64,000 bases of DNA from Lineolata rhizophorae (taxonomy: Eukaryota; Ascomycota; Dothideomycetes; Lineolatales; Lineolataceae). The notes under the pieces were generated by a model. The model worked only from the letters and a program-made list of their open reading frames with translations, ran no database searches and was not told the DNA's origin. Location of the stretch: NCBI GenBank assembly GCA_010093515.1, contig MU001678.1:328931-392930 (forward strand), in the 5' to 3' direction. Position numbers and translations under genes: made by a program. Of this stretch, positions 11,626 through 24,192 are shown piece by piece. Positions within the stretch are counted from its first letter, which is position 1, and each line of letters starts with the position of its first letter.

Positions 11626-13616
11626 GGTATTGCGAAGATGCCTTTTAACTTCTTAAACGGCGTGCTAAAAAGAGGGAATAAAGAAAGTTGGCTATGAAAA
11701 CAGCTTGATGTCGAAACTGAGAAGTAGTAGGCAACGGGGAAATTGACACGATTTAAAGAAACTAGGAGGTGGAGGGAAAAGGATCCTGCTTGGGACGACA
11801 CGGGTATCTGGCCGGAGGCCCCGGCCGCTTTTGATGCACCTTTCCTCACCCGCGTTCTGGATCCCGGCGACGTCCCGGTGGGCAGGAGAGCAAATCAGGA
11901 ACGGCGCGGTGCAGAGGACGGTAGCTTCGGATATGCCCGACACGGCGGCCGGGGCTCGAGCTCGAGGCAGGAAGGCCGGGAGCGTGACGAAGAAGCTTCC
12001 GGGGCGGGTCGGGGAGGCCGTAGCCCGGAGGCAGTCGCGGCCGGGGCAGCCGACCGCCTGCACCCGCGACTCGCCACGGACGGGCCGGAGATGGCCCTCC
12101 AGCCGGCGGAAGAGAAGAGCTGGCGGCCTGCCTCCGCTCCCGAGGGGATCGCGACGTGGACGAAGCACGAGATAGAGCTCCCCGGAAAACGGATACCGCT
12201 ACATCGAGCCTCGGCCTGAAGCACGTCAAGGCGCGACTGAGTTGGTGATCGTGAGCCCCGTGAGCCCCGCGAGGCCCGCTGGTGGGTGGGTGGTGGTGCA
12301 GCGGTGGGGGTGGGGGCCGGTTGTGGCCGTGATGTCGTCGCGCAGCTCCGCTAGCGGTGCTGGTTACAACTCTGTACGTAGCTTGGGTGGTACCTAGCAG
12401 CCGCATGCGCCTTCAAGCAGCGCGGCCGCCCCGCTGCCTCCCGGGCCGTGAGAGCCTCCATCTAGAGCGCGGCATCTCCGCGCCGCCTTCGTAGAGCAGT
12501 ACAGGAACACTCCGCAGTGGAAGCGGGAGCCCGCAGAGCGCCGCGGAGCAGAGCCGACGACGAGCGCACGAGACACAGGCCCGCGGCACCGCTGCCGGGA
12601 GCCGCATCAGCCCATGTGCCACGTCCCATGTGAGCCTTGCGGTGCCTGGCGCGACGCCCCGACGCCGGCCGGTCTGTCGTGTCGGCCGCCCGTTTGCTCT
12701 CCTCCGTGAGCCCGTCCCGGGCCTGTCTATCCAGGCCTCTTTACGTCTCTCTATGCCTCAGCAATGCAGTTCTTGAGCCTGCCCACCCTGAGCTTTTTCA
12801 AAAGGCCTGTTGGCCTTCGCTGTTGTGCAGTTTTGCTTCTTTTGCCTCGATACCTACACAACCTGTGACTTTTAGTATCTCCCGTTAACCCGCGGATGCC
12901 CGTGCCCACTACTATCGTACTGCTTGGGCTCAGGCGGGGCTACACTGCTTGGGGAGATCCGAGCGCCTCTTCCGCTGTACATATGCCCGAACGAATCTCG
13001 GCCCCTCGCCCTGCATATTTTGGTCGCTAGAAAGAGGAAAAGCGCGCCGACGTAGGAATCCGGTGGATAGCAGACCAGACCCGCGGTACCTTCACGTCCA
13101 GATCTGGCGCGCGTGCCCTCCGGGTGACGCGAGCGAAGGGACCGACTCTCTTCCACCAAAGGCCGAGGCACGCCCGTTCTCCCCATCGCATCTGCACTGC
13201 ATCGTTTTTCGTCCTTCGCCGCCGCCCTAATCCGAGCAAATTTTCCCCACCGTGCATCTTCACTTGGCTGGCTACTTCTGTCCCGCTGCCTAATACCTAG
13301 TCTGCACATCACCCGCTAGTCCGAACGAGTGAGCGTTCCCAGTCATACTGGCACCGCATCTGCCTTCACTAAAACGCAGCTTTTTACCTCCAGCTTCGCA
13401 CCATCACCTCCGCATCGCCTTTCCCGTCTGATTTGGACACTACAAGAACACATGGAGACCCGTTGGCCGGCGTCGCATCCTTACCCGTGGTGAAGCTTGC
13501 CGTCGACGTCAAACATCCCCAAGGTTTCCCTCGCATCTCCCACCACCTCGACTTCTCATCCGCCACGCGACCATTTGGCACCTGTCGTCGCGGCAGCGGC
13601 AACAACACCAGCAGCC
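11626..13616. promoter_or_regulatory. 2-kb divergent intergenic region between the deaminase gene and ATG2
   Basis: This GC-rich stretch has overlapping open frames on both strands (about 11743-12406), but none has a recognisable domain or consistent start, so I treat it as promoter and leader DNA. The last 300 bases before ATG2 are pyrimidine-rich with several short upstream ATGs. No specific binding site was identified. Confidence 0.4.
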
Positions 13617-16600
13617 ATGGCCTACTTCATGCCGTCCTCGATCCAGAAGCGGCTGTTGCGCTTCGCGCTGTCGCGGCTCGAGCTGCTGGACACGGACGCC
13701 CTGGAACTCGAGAGCTTGGACATTGCGTGGGGCAAACGGAGCACCATCGAGCTGCGCGACGTGGGGTTGAAGCTGCAGGTGAGCCACCACCACCACCACC
13801 ACCACCACCACCACCATCCGATGCAAATTTGGGCGCTTCCATAGGAGGAGAGTGCCCACTACTATGTTCCCTGTCTCCTGGCTTCGGCCCGCTTGCGATA
13901 CCTATTTGCGGTTATGTGTGTACGTACATGGTAGCTAACTGAGTCGCTTCAACACTCCTTCTAGAAAATATCCTCCGTCCTCCACCTTCCCCCTCGCCTC
14001 GCCCTCACGAGCGCCAAAATCCTCTCCCTCCGCGTCACAGTCCCCGCCGACATCTATGCGAGCGGCATCGTCGTCGACGTCGACGGCGTCAACGTCCTCG
14101 CCACCGCCCTGTCCGACGACCCCTCGAAGCTCCAAAGAAACGATAGCAAGAAACGCGCCACAGCTCGCCGCGCACATCGCAGGGCCGCCGCCGCCGCAAC
14201 TCCCTCCTCCTCAGACGATGACGCGGGAAACGACGCCGAGGACGACCACATCCCGACGAGCAAAGATATGGCGCTATCCTTCCTACAAGACGAGCCCCCA
14301 GCCGAGCGCGCCGAGCTCGCCGAGGCCCTGCACCACACGCAGCAGCAACAATCACAACTCCTATCCGAGTCGGTGCTGTCATCCTCGACCGATGACGACG
14401 CCGAAGCCGACGCCGACGCCCTAGGCACAGGCACCGGCCTCACGCTGCCCGGCTTCGTCGCCGCCTTCCTCCAGGGCGTCGCCGACCGCCTGCAGGTCGT
14501 CATCCGCAACGTCAACGTGCAGGTGTCTATGGATGTGCCGGGCGGCGGTGCGGGCGTGGAGACGCCGGCGTTGCCTCACAAGGCGCCCCAGCAAGATCAG
14601 AGAGCGACGTTCGACTTCCACGTCGCGAGTGTGGAGATGGATGGGTTGACGGCGCCGACGGCGACGGTCGAGATGGACGACCGCGATGACCGGTTCGCAA
14701 GGGCGCAGGCGCAGGCGCAGGCGCAGGCGCAGGCGCAGGCGCAGGGCTGGACGCGTCGTAGGGCGAGGAAGGGAAAGCGCCGCCTCGCCCTTGGCCGCAT
14801 ATGCGCGCGCCTCGTCTCGGACGCGCAGCTCTGGGCCAGCCTGACGCCTGGTGGTGGCGCTGCGGCGGACCAGTCTGCCCCGGCGTCCGCGGCATCGTCT
14901 TCTATGGCGGACTCGCAGCGGTCGGGGCGGAGTGGAAACGCGCGCGGGAGCGGCAGCGTGGCGGCGGCGACGTCGTCGTCGTCGTCGTCTTCGGAAGAGG
15001 ACGGCATGGCGCGGTCGGGGAGCGATGCGATCGGCGAGGAGGAGGACCTGGTGCAGTCGAGGATTCTGGCGCCGTCTGCGGCGGCGGCGTCGATGACGCG
15101 ATCCGGGGGGGATGAGGAGGGCGCGGAGGGAAATATGGCGGGGTCGGGGGGTGGCAGTGGTAGGATGCCCCTGGAGGAGTCGGTCTTGACGACGGACGAA
15201 GATAGGTTCGCGGACGTGGGAGACGAGGACGACGATGAGGTGCTAGAAGCGGAGGAGGGTCGCGGGGAGCGGCGGCGGGTCGAATTAGGAGAGGAGAAGG
15301 CGCCGTTTTACCACGGCTTGGAGGAGAGCCAGTTAAGGGAGAGCATGTTCGATGACAACGCCGTGTTGGACGAGGTGGCTAGGGAAGACGCCGACTTGGT
15401 GGACTCGCGCTTCGAGGACAGCGAGCTCGCGCATTCGCAGCTCAGCCAGGCGCCCGCGTCGCATAAGGCGTCGCCCTCGGGCCACTCCGATCTGCCTGGA
15501 CCGGCTTATATGCATGCCTCGAGTCTTTCGTACCCGCAACAACGGCGCAGCGGTCGACCTTCTCCGGCCGGCTCCCGAAGTCGCTCCCCGAAGCCGGCCT
15601 CGCCGCGCCCCGCCTCTCCCTGCTCGCAGGACGTAGCGGATGACGACGACGATGGCGACAACAGCAACACGGCTCCGTCCTTGGCATCGACCTCGCAGCA
15701 CATGCACCCTCCTCTTCCTCCCGCCGCCGGCGCTGCCAAAGACGCCGGCTCCGACACCGACTCGTCGGCCTCATCGTCATCGGCCGCCGAGGAGGACCTC
15801 GCCCGCTCGCGCCTCTTCTCCCACGAGGAGGCCGAGAGCATGTACATGAGCGCGTTGAGCCGCGCCGGGACGACGGCGTCGTCGGCGGCTGTGGGCGCGT
15901 CGTCGGCGTCGGCGGCGGGCGCCGCGGATGAGCGCCGTGTTCCGGGCGGATGGGACTCGGCGAGCGAGGGGTCGAGCGAGGGGTCGGAGGGGCGTGCGGG
16001 GAGGAAAAGAGACGCGGAGGCAGAAGAGCGCGGGCAGATGGGGCCCCGGCGAGATGGGGTGGCGCCGCGGGAGATGGAGCGGCAACAGGCGCCGAGGGAA
16101 GAGGCGGAGTGCGAGACGCCGCGGCCGCGGAGCCCAGTCGCTGCTGGCAGTACTGCGGCGGCGTCGGAGATAGCGATGGGACGCCCCACGATCGAGGAGC
16201 TGGGATCCTGCGCGACGGCGTCTGGGCTCGGCAAAGGCGCCTTGCAGACGGCTAAGGATGTGCTGCTTATTGACGAGGTGGTGGTGTGGCTTCCGGGCGG
16301 CGACGAGGGCGAAGAAGACGAGGGCGGTTCCTCATCCGCCCCGACAACGGACCAGGCCCAGTCGCAGGTGTTTCCCGAGGCTTCGACTACGTTTGAGGAC
16401 GTGCCGGGCTCGTTTTCGCAGTACGCCGAAGCGGGCACGTCGTGGAGGAGGCGCGCGTCCGGGGCGGGAGAGCAGCGGAGGAGGGGTGCGTCGTTGAGGC
16501 AGTCGTTGTACAAGGGGCCAGCGGCGACGCAGCAGCAGCAACAGCAGTCAACGTCGCCAAAGCTGAGGCCGGCGCCTGCGTCGGGTGGTGGGGCTGCGCC

Positions 16601-19600
16601 GGAACGGAAGCCAACTAGGAAGGACGAGTTTGAGGTAGAGGTTGGGGCCGTCCAGTTGAAGGTGGATGTCGCGGCTGGGAAGCTATTCTTCCAGATGGCG
16701 CAGGTGATGCAGACAATTATGACCTCGGAGGAAGAGGAGGAGGGGGAGAGGAGGCCCGAGAAGGAGAAGAAGAAGGCCGCTGCTGCTTCTACCGCCGAGA
16801 TGTCGGGTGAGGAGGCTCCTGATGTGCTGACGGCGGTCAAAATTGCCGTCCGCGAGATCAATTGCTCCTGGCTTGAGAGGCTGGAGGGCGTGTCGCCAAC
16901 GATGCGAAACTTCCTCCGCCCGCCCGCGGCCGCTTACTCCGGGGCCGATCCGGAGGCGATTTTAAGTCTCAACGTGCGCGGCGTCGACGTGCACTCGAAG
17001 TATACGGCCACATCGTCCAGCACCCGCGTCGACGTGTCCAAGCTCACTTTCGGCTTCCCCGGCGGCCACGACATACTCTGCTTCAGCGCCGAGTCGCGCC
17101 TGCGCACCTCGGTGCGCGACCTCCGCGAGCCACTCGAAAAGGACGTCTCCCTCTCGCTCGCCCGGTCTCCGACTAGGTTCGACTTGCACGTCAACACCCT
17201 GCCGCTCATGCTCCGCCTCGACGTGCAGAGGTTGGACGATGCGCTCGGCGCGTTTGGCGGGCTGAGCGGCGTGCTCGAGCTCGGGAACTCGATCGCGTCG
17301 AATAGCACGTTGCTAGCACCCCCGGCGCCGCCAAAGCAGGGCCCTCCCCCAAGCGGTAGCAAGCCGCGAGGCGTGCGGTTCGACAATGCGCCGCCGCCGG
17401 CATCGCCGTCGTCGCAGGCGGGCCCGCCGGCGCAGCCGCCGGCGTTGAAGGCCAACGTGAGGATTGCGGGCGTCGGCATTGCGCTTCAAGGAAGGACGTG
17501 CGGCGTCTCGGTGCAGACGAGCGCGGTCAAGGCCGTGTCCCGCGAAAAGGGGGTGGGGCTGTCGATCGACGAGATCAAGTTCAGCGGGCCGCAGGCTGAG
17601 GATGTAACCGCGGCGGCGCCCGTGGTGGTCGCTAGCGTCATGAATACGCGGGCCGAGTTCCTCTTTTCACCCGAGGAGAAGGACTTGACGCGGCTGCTCG
17701 AGATCATCACGCCGTCAAGGGACAAGTACGAGAACGACGACGATATCCTAATCGACACGCTGGTGCGGCAGCGGAAGAAGGGCTCGGTCCTGCGGGCCAA
17801 CGCAGAGAACGTGAGCGTCGAGGTGGCGAGCCTGCAGGATCTGCAGCTGTTTAATAGCCTGGGCGAGGAACTCGCGAAGCTGTCGACAGTGACCAAATAT
17901 CTCCCCGAGGACGACCGGCCAGGCCTCCTGACGCTAGGGTCCGTCGCCAATCTCGACGTCCGCGTCGCGATCAACAGCCTCGTGGGCACGGCGAGCGTCG
18001 ACGCGCGCAACTTTCACGTCGCACACGTGACGATGCCGTCGCTGCTCGCCATCGAGGTCGGCCAGGTGGGCTTGTGGCGCAACGAGGACGAGGAGCTGGT
18101 GGGCGAGGTGCTGCCGCAGCAACAGTCGGCGGACCGGCTTCCCATGCTCATGGCGCGCATGGTAGGCGACGAGATGGAGCCGACGGTCAAGCTCAAGCTG
18201 TTCAACGTGTGCCTCGAATACCGGGTCGAGACGGTGCTGGCGCTACTGGGGCTCAACAAGGATGGCAGCGGCGCCACAGTCGAGGACGTGGTCGTGGGCA
18301 TGGCGGGCTCCGTCGCCACCATCACAGACAGGCAGTTGGAGCCGGGCCGCTTGTCGAGGCAGTCGTCAGGCTCGAGTAGCGAGGACTCGGGACCGTGGGC
18401 TAAGAAACCGTTGCATGTCGATGTGCTGGCGCGAGACTGCGTGCTGGGGCTCAATCCGAGGGACGTGCCCGCCAAGGGCCTGTTCGTCTTGACGAATACG
18501 CGGTTTGCTGGCAACGTGCCGACGGGGAAGGAGGGCATGGCGGGGACGCTCGAGGTGCGCAAGGCGTCGATGCTGATCATCGACGACGTGGGCAACTTTG
18601 TGCGGGGCACGGTGCCGCCGGCGGCGCGGTCGAGGGCAGACGTCTTTGGCAGCCCGCAGGTGGCGGACCTTTGCCTCAGGGGTTTCGTGTCGGTCAATTC
18701 CATCTCGGCGGCCAAGGCGTCGGTGAACGTGGTGGAGACGAGCGAGGGGACCAAGTCGGTCGACCTCGACCTCAAGGACGACCTGTTCGTGCTCGAAACT
18801 TGCGCCGACTCGACGCAGACGCTGATTGGGATCCTCAACGGACTCAAGCCGCCCATGCCGCCGAGCAAGGAGCTCAAGTACCGCACCGAGGTCATGCCTG
18901 TGCAGAACATGATGGCGTCCTTCACGGGCGATGCGTTCGAGGAGCCCGGGGACCTGCCGTCGCCTCCTTCTAGTAGTGATGAGGACTTAGCGCTTAGTAT
19001 GGACCAGGCGGATACGATCGACGACGAGCTGCCGACCAATCTCGAGTTCGTCGGCAGCTTCTACAACCCCGGCTCGCTCCCGTCGTCTGAGGACGTCGGG
19101 GATAGCATGCTCGAAGACGACCTCGCGCACATCGCTTCCCCTCGCCGCACTAGGGAGATCGGCCAGCGCGGCGTGCTCGAGAGCTTCCAGGAGCAGTACG
19201 AAGTCGCGCCCGGCGCAGAAGGGCTCGAGATCGACGAGGACTTTTTCGGGGCCAGGTCAGAAGTCCAGGGCAGGGCGCGCAAGTGGGACTCCTCGACGGG
19301 CGAGTACAGCACCCGCAACGAGTTCAAGGCGGCGGGTAGCCCGCTCAAGGTACGCGTGCGCGACGTGCACATCATCTGGAACCTGTTTGACGGGTACGAC
19401 TGGACGCGGACGCGCGACACCATCGCGCGGGCGGTCAAGGACGTCGAGGCGCGGGCCGAGGAGCGTCGAGCCAAGCGGACGGCGGCGCTCGAGGAGGAGC
19501 TGCCCAACGAGGAGCCCGTCGACGCGTACCTGTTCGGGTCCATCTGGATCAACATCCCGGACAACCAGGACCCGGCCGAGCTGCGGCGCCAGATCAACCA

Positions 19601-21176
19601 CGACGTCGATGATTTGGTCAGCGAGACGGAGAGTTATGCCACCACAGCAGCCATGTCGCGCACGCCGTCGGGCCGCACGCACACGGCGGGCAGGGGCGGG
19701 GGTGGCAGCGGCGGCAAGCAGGGCCGCAGGCTCAAGCTCGAGCGCAGCAAGCGGCACAAGATTACCTTCGAGCTCAAGGGCGTGTCGGCCGACATGGTCG
19801 TGTTCCCGCCGGGCGACGAGACGCAGAGCTCGCTCGATGTGCGCGTCTTCAACTTCGAGATCTTCGACCACGTGCCTTCGTCAACGTGGAAGAAGTTCGC
19901 AACGTACATGCACGATGCCGGCGAGCGGGAGATGGGTCGGCCGATGATCCATCTCGAGATGCTGAACGTGCGGCCCGTGCCGGATCTGGCGGCCACGGAG
20001 ATGGTGGTCAAGGCCACGGTGCTCCCGCTGAGGCTGCACGTCGACCAAGACGCGCTCGATTTCATCACGCGGTTCTTCGAGTTCAAGGACGACTCGCTCA
20101 TGCCGGAGGACGCAGCGGCGGAGAAACCGTACATCCAGCGCATCGAGGTCAACACGGTGCGCATGAGACTAGATTACAAGCCGAAGAAGGTAGACTACGC
20201 AGGCCTGCGGTCCGGACACACGACCGAGTTCATGAACTTCTTCATCCTCGACGGCGCCGACATCATCCTCCGCCACGTCATCATTTACGGTGTTAACGGC
20301 TTCGACTCGCTGCACCGCACCCTCAACGACGTGTGGCTTCCCGACGTCAAGCGCAACCAGCTTCCGCAGGTGTTAGCCGGGCTGGCGCCCGTGCGCTCCC
20401 TCGTCAACGTCAGCTCTGGCGTGCGCGACCTGGTGGTGGTGCCGCTGCGCGAGTACCGCCGCGACGGCCGCGTGCTGCGCGCCGTCCAGAAGGGCGCCAC
20501 GGCCTTCGCGCGCACCACGACGTCGGAACTAGCCCGCCTCGGTGCTAAGCTCGCCATCGGTACCCAGAATGTGCTCCAGGGCGCCGAGGACATGCTCTCG
20601 CCGACGCAGCGCGGCTCGCTACTCCTGAACGACCCTTTGCTCCCGGCGGGCCAGCGCCTCGACGAGTGGGAAGACGCGACGGGGGCCGGCGGCGCCGGCG
20701 GCATCATTGGGGGCCCATCCTCGCCGGCGGCTGCCGAGGGCTCCGCCGCGGACGAGCAGCAGGTCCGCGCAGTCAGCCACTACGCGGACCAGCCGTTCGG
20801 CGTTATGGCGGGCCTACGCGGCGCCGCGCGATCGCTCGAGCGCGACCTGCTGACGGCGCGCGACGCCGTCGTGGCGATACCGGGCGAAGTGCTAGAGAGC
20901 GGGAGCGCGGGCGGGGCGACGCGCGCCGTGGCCCGGCGCGCGCCAACGGTGATACTTAGGCCGGCTATCGGCGTGAGCAAGGCGATCAGCAAGACGTTGC
21001 TGGGGGCGGGGAATGCGTTGGATAGGGACAGTAGGAGGAGGATTGAGGATGTAAGTTGTTTCTTACCCGGCTTTCCCTTCCCGAGATTTTTTGGTGCTCT
21101 TTTTGCCTGCTTGTGCTATTTTGCTTGGCAGAGTCCGCTTTAGTTAACATAGGTTCGTTCGCAGAAATACAAATGA
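13617..21176 (+). CDS. ATG2: Autophagy-related protein 2, spliced (3 exons, 2419 aa)
   Basis: Exons are 13617-13778, 13965-21050 and 21165-21176. The N-terminus ([25 protein letters not shown] and [22 protein letters not shown]) is the chorein-type entry of Atg2. The middle holds repeated beta-groove segments, and the C-terminal region near residues 2040-2180 carries the conserved ATG2 C-terminal block with [17 protein letters not shown] and [16 protein letters not shown]. Atg2 is a rod-like bridge that transfers lipids between ER and the growing autophagosome membrane, with Atg9 and Atg18. The tiny last exon adds KYK and the stop, the usual fungal end. At 2419 residues it is longer than many fungal Atg2 proteins, because about residues 300-930 contain Ser-, Asp/Glu- and Gly-rich low-complexity sequence, including an Ala-Gln repeat. 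A conserved [12 protein letters not shown] block within this insert supports it as real coding sequence. Confidence 0.95.
13784..13816 (+). repeat. (CCA)11 microsatellite in ATG2 intron 1
   Basis: Eleven perfect CCA units start six bases into the first intron, just after the donor. Read through, it would encode poly-histidine, but the GT-AG intron removes it. Likely length-polymorphic. Confidence 0.9.
14703..14744 (+). repeat. (GCGCAG)7 coding minisatellite in ATG2
   Basis: Seven perfect hexamers encode seven Ala-Gln pairs at the start of the low-complexity part of Atg2. The six-base unit keeps the reading frame, so length changes would be tolerated. Seen directly. Confidence 0.9.
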
Positions 21177-22179
21177 GCGCTCTGGGCGCGCCTCGATCGG
21201 TGGTCGGTAGGGTTGAGAGGCGATTTCGAAGTGTGGTGGGAGTGATAAGGAAAGACATCTAGGAGACGGGGAGGCAGAATTAGTTCAGTCAGAAGGACGC
21301 CAGTTAAGTGTTGGTCAGAGAAACTGGTGGTGCAGATTAGGGTAATCGGTTCCTTACGTTCTAATGCCTGTCTATTCTTTTTTAATCCTCGCTCCCGGAA
21401 GGGCTCTTTTGCATAGCGGCGGCGTTGTACCTCTCGTCTGTAACGTTGCGTACAGTCATTATCATTGCCGCGGCGACTTAATCGTCATGATTGTTCTGTT
21501 GCCCGAATCTTTCATAGGCTCCGTCATTGTTTTCTTCTTTATCCTTCAGCAGTCCATATTTCTCGTCGCTTTTGTAAGCAGGCTTGCTTGTCTCAGCCCC
21601 TGCTGCCTCAAACAGTACCTGTTCTTTTCTAATTTCTCCCGCGCATTCTGTCAGCTGCGTTATCGCATCTTCCATTCTTTGTTCCTATTACTAGAGGCTA
21701 AGGCATCGGGGCAGGTACACAACTGGCGTTTGGCTTGGATATCGTGTCATGTCATGTCGGCGCGAGCGGGCAGCATTCGCTAATGCATATATCATTTTGT
21801 TTTATGCCGTGTTCGATGGCAAGGAAGCAAGCATTTGAAATTGTCAAGCTATTGTATCTTTCTTTGTTGTAAATGGTTGGCATTTGTGGACATGTGCTTG
21901 ATGTAGGGCAAGATACTTGTAGCTCAGATCTTCAAAATCGGTTGTGATTGTGTTCAGGTACGTGCGAGTGACGAGTGCGGGTCTCTGCAATAAATTGTAC
22001 CATTATAGGTCTGTATTGGGATTAAATGAGCTTGACTCGGTTTGAGTGACCTTTATCAGAATTGGGAACATAAAGTGTCACACTAGGACTTTATCGCACA
22101 CCCAAACACCTCACTACTACACTCAGACAACTAAACGAACATCAGAATATACAGTGTATATAAATCAAGTGTCACAACA
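21177..22179. other. Intergenic, convergent 3' regions of ATG2 and the SPRY gene
   Basis: This is AT-richer than the flanking genes. The 3' untranslated regions of both genes are expected here, including an AATAAA-like element near 21990. ORFs here are not convincing. Confidence 0.45.
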
Positions 22180-23643
22180 TCATTTCGGCTTATACCACCA
22201 ATCATCCTCGGAGAAAAACACCTCGAAGTCGACCCCTCCAAACACGCCAATCGCAGCAAGCAAATCGCACTCTCCTTCCAATCCCATCGTCCCCTCCAAC
22301 ACCCTCTCATCCAACTCCTCATGCAAATCCCACCCCCCTTCCCTCCGACCATCCCGCGTAAAAAAGACGTTTATCTCCATCATTCTAACGCCCTTGCCTC
22401 TCGGTCCCTTGATCCTTTGATGCCACGGCACGCCCTGCTGTCCAGGCAGCCCGTGCTGCTGCATCTGCGCCCCGCCATCTCCCGGGACAGAATACGACTC
22501 CGAATAGGCGGGCGGCGGCGCGGCGAACGTCATGCCGATGCCGACGCGCTGGCCCGGGCGGAACGGCGCCGTGAAGTCGATGCCGCCAAAAGTGTCGTTG
22601 ACGTAGCGGCGGCCGTCGTCGCCGTGCACGCCCAGCGACGCGCGCTCCCAGCCGGGCAGCCGCCAGGTCGGGTACGGCGGGGCGACGAAGCCGATGGCGA
22701 TGCCGGCCTCGGCGTCCTCGAGGGAGGAGCCGGCGGCCGTGGGCCGCGCGGACGGTCTGTCGTGCCTGCTGGGCTTCGACTTGGATTCGCCGGACAGCGA
22801 GAAGCGCGACGCGAGGCCGCCGAAGCGCGAGCGCTTGTCGACGATGATCTCGGGGGCGCCGCCGCCGTAGGCGGGCGAGGACGAGGACGCGTAGTCCGCG
22901 TTGACGGCGGTCCAGCCGGTGCCGGCCTCGTCCACGTCCAGGCCGCCGACGCCCAGCACCTGCAGCTCGAAGTAGACGGTGCGCTCGCGGCCGGAGCGCA
23001 GCGGCGAGTCGTGCGCGGCGGCGTACAGCGGCAGCGTGCTGAGCAGGCAGGCCTCGGGGCACTTGCGCCAGGTGCGGCAGAACCAGTGCCCGCGGCCCTT
23101 CTGCAGCACGTCGCCGACGTACTCGCGCGGCTTCGAGAGCACCAGGGCGCCCGCCTGCATCGCCTCGCGCTGCTCGGGCGCCAGCGCGCGCGGCTCCCAG
23201 AGCGGGTGCGACGCCGTCCAGGCGTGCGCGGCGTCGGCGGCCGCGAGCGATGCGTTGCCGGTCGGGGACGCATGGTGCGTGAGCGAGGGTGGCGGCGGGA
23301 GGTCGGCAGGGTCCGGGATCGATTGCCAGTCGTGATATGGTTGGGAGGGTGAGGAGGCGGGTTGGCGGGAGGGCGGCGGACCTGGGGGTGGGGCGTAGGT
23401 TTGCTGCGCGTGCGAGGGCGGTGGACCAGGAGGAGGCGCATAGGTCTCTTCTTGTTGCTGTCGATGGCTGGGTGGAGGGCCGGGCGGTGGGGCGTATATC
23501 TCGGGCGTTTGTTGTTGCTGGTGGAGGTGGTGGCCGCTGTGGCCTGGCGGAGGGCCCGGTGGAGGAGCGAATTCTGAAGACGACTGATACTGGGACCTGT
23601 GGCCAGGTGGTGGGCCCGGGGGTGGTTGGTATTGCTCGGCCAT
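22180..23643 (-). CDS. SPRY-domain protein with PPPGPPP repeats (single exon, 487 aa)
   Basis: The N-terminal about 100 residues contain five copies of a PPPGPPP unit followed by GH, SH or SR in a Q-rich background. After a linker comes a SPRY-like beta-sandwich, about residues 210-410: TVYFELQVLGVGG, then GIAIGFVAPPYPTWRLPGWERASLGVHGDDG, then PGQRVGIGMTF, then VFFTRDG, which is the diagnostic strand order (ligand-strand, cold GYHGDDG-like turn, aqueous VGV, FFTxNG). SPRY domains bind proteins; proline repeats commonly bind SH3, WW or profilin-type partners. I chose the ATG at 23643 (MAEQYQPPPG) because the in-frame extension to 23787 lacks family character. There is no signal peptide or membrane segment. 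Related yeast SPRY proteins (Ssh4/Ear1) are membrane-anchored Rsp5 adaptors; this one lacks an anchor, so that role is not assumed. Confidence 0.82.
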   Translation of the reverse strand: MAEQYQPPPGPPPGHRSQYQSSSEFAPPPGPPPGHSGHHLHQQQQTPEIYAPPPGPPPSHRQQQEETYAPPPGPPPSHAQQTYAPPPGPPPSRQPASSPSQPYHDWQSIPDPADLPPPPSLTHHASPTGNASLAAADAAHAWTASHPLWEPRALAPEQREAMQAGALVLSKPREYVGDVLQKGRGHWFCRTWRKCPEACLLSTLPLYAAAHDSPLRSGRERTVYFELQVLGVGGLDVDEAGTGWTAVNADYASSSSPAYGGGAPEIIVDKRSRFGGLASRFSLSGESKSKPSRHDRPSARPTAAGSSLEDAEAGIAIGFVAPPYPTWRLPGWERASLGVHGDDGRRYVNDTFGGIDFTAPFRPGQRVGIGMTFAAPPPAYSESYSVPGDGGAQMQQHGLPGQQGVPWHQRIKGPRGKGVRMMEINVFFTRDGRREGGWDLHEELDERVLEGTMGLEGECDLLAAIGVFGGVDFEVFFSEDDWWYKPK

Positions 23644-24192
23644 AGTGAGCGGTTGAAGTGTAATTCTGGTACTACGGGGGCCTGGGACTTGGTAGGGATT
23701 TGGCGATGAATATGTAGGAGTTGTCAAATGGCAAGCCAAGTACATACAGCAGTCAGTGGTGCACTGCCACAATTGCGCCCCCCGCACCAGCTAATAGCCA
23801 TATCTGGTTAGTCTGCACTTCCCTTGCAACCCGTATGAAGAGGCGGTGCAGGCAGAAGTGTGGCTCTGCAGTTATTTGATATCGGTATTTAATATCGCAA
23901 GGCACTTTTAAAGGCGCGCCATTCTTTAATTGCAGGAGCTTCATTTTATCCACGTGGCTCTTAGGCTGATATCCTCACGTAGTGCACCGAGTCATCTTGA
24001 TGTCATGCATTTTGTAGAACTGGGATTGCTTTTTGGGGTCTGTCTACGACCACGTTGTACTATGGCATAATGATCACTTTGCCCTCACTGGAACCGTTCC
24101 ACTAACCCATTCATCAGTCATTCGAATGTTTCTAATGGCTCAGCTACGTCCACAGTGAGACTACGGCCGTGTTCAATGCCTGCAAGGCTAAC
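23644..24192. other. Intergenic between the SPRY gene and DUS3
   Basis: Both flanking genes are on the minus strand, so this holds the SPRY promoter and the DUS3 3' region. No gene seen. Confidence 0.4.

Noticed and set aside
11743-12406. Overlapping open frames on both strands between the deaminase gene and ATG2
   Set aside because: They are rich in R, P, S and A without any family motif, and neither strand gives a consistent gene model; most likely GC-rich promoter DNA.
13779-13844. Poly-histidine tail on the first ATG2 exon
   Set aside because: It comes from reading into intron 1 through the CCA repeat; the GT-AG intron at 13779-13964 removes it and restores the Atg2 family sequence.
15506-16861. 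451-residue open frame antisense to ATG2
   Set aside because: It is a GC-rich shadow of the low-complexity ATG2 coding sequence, consisting of S/P/A-rich residues with no domain.
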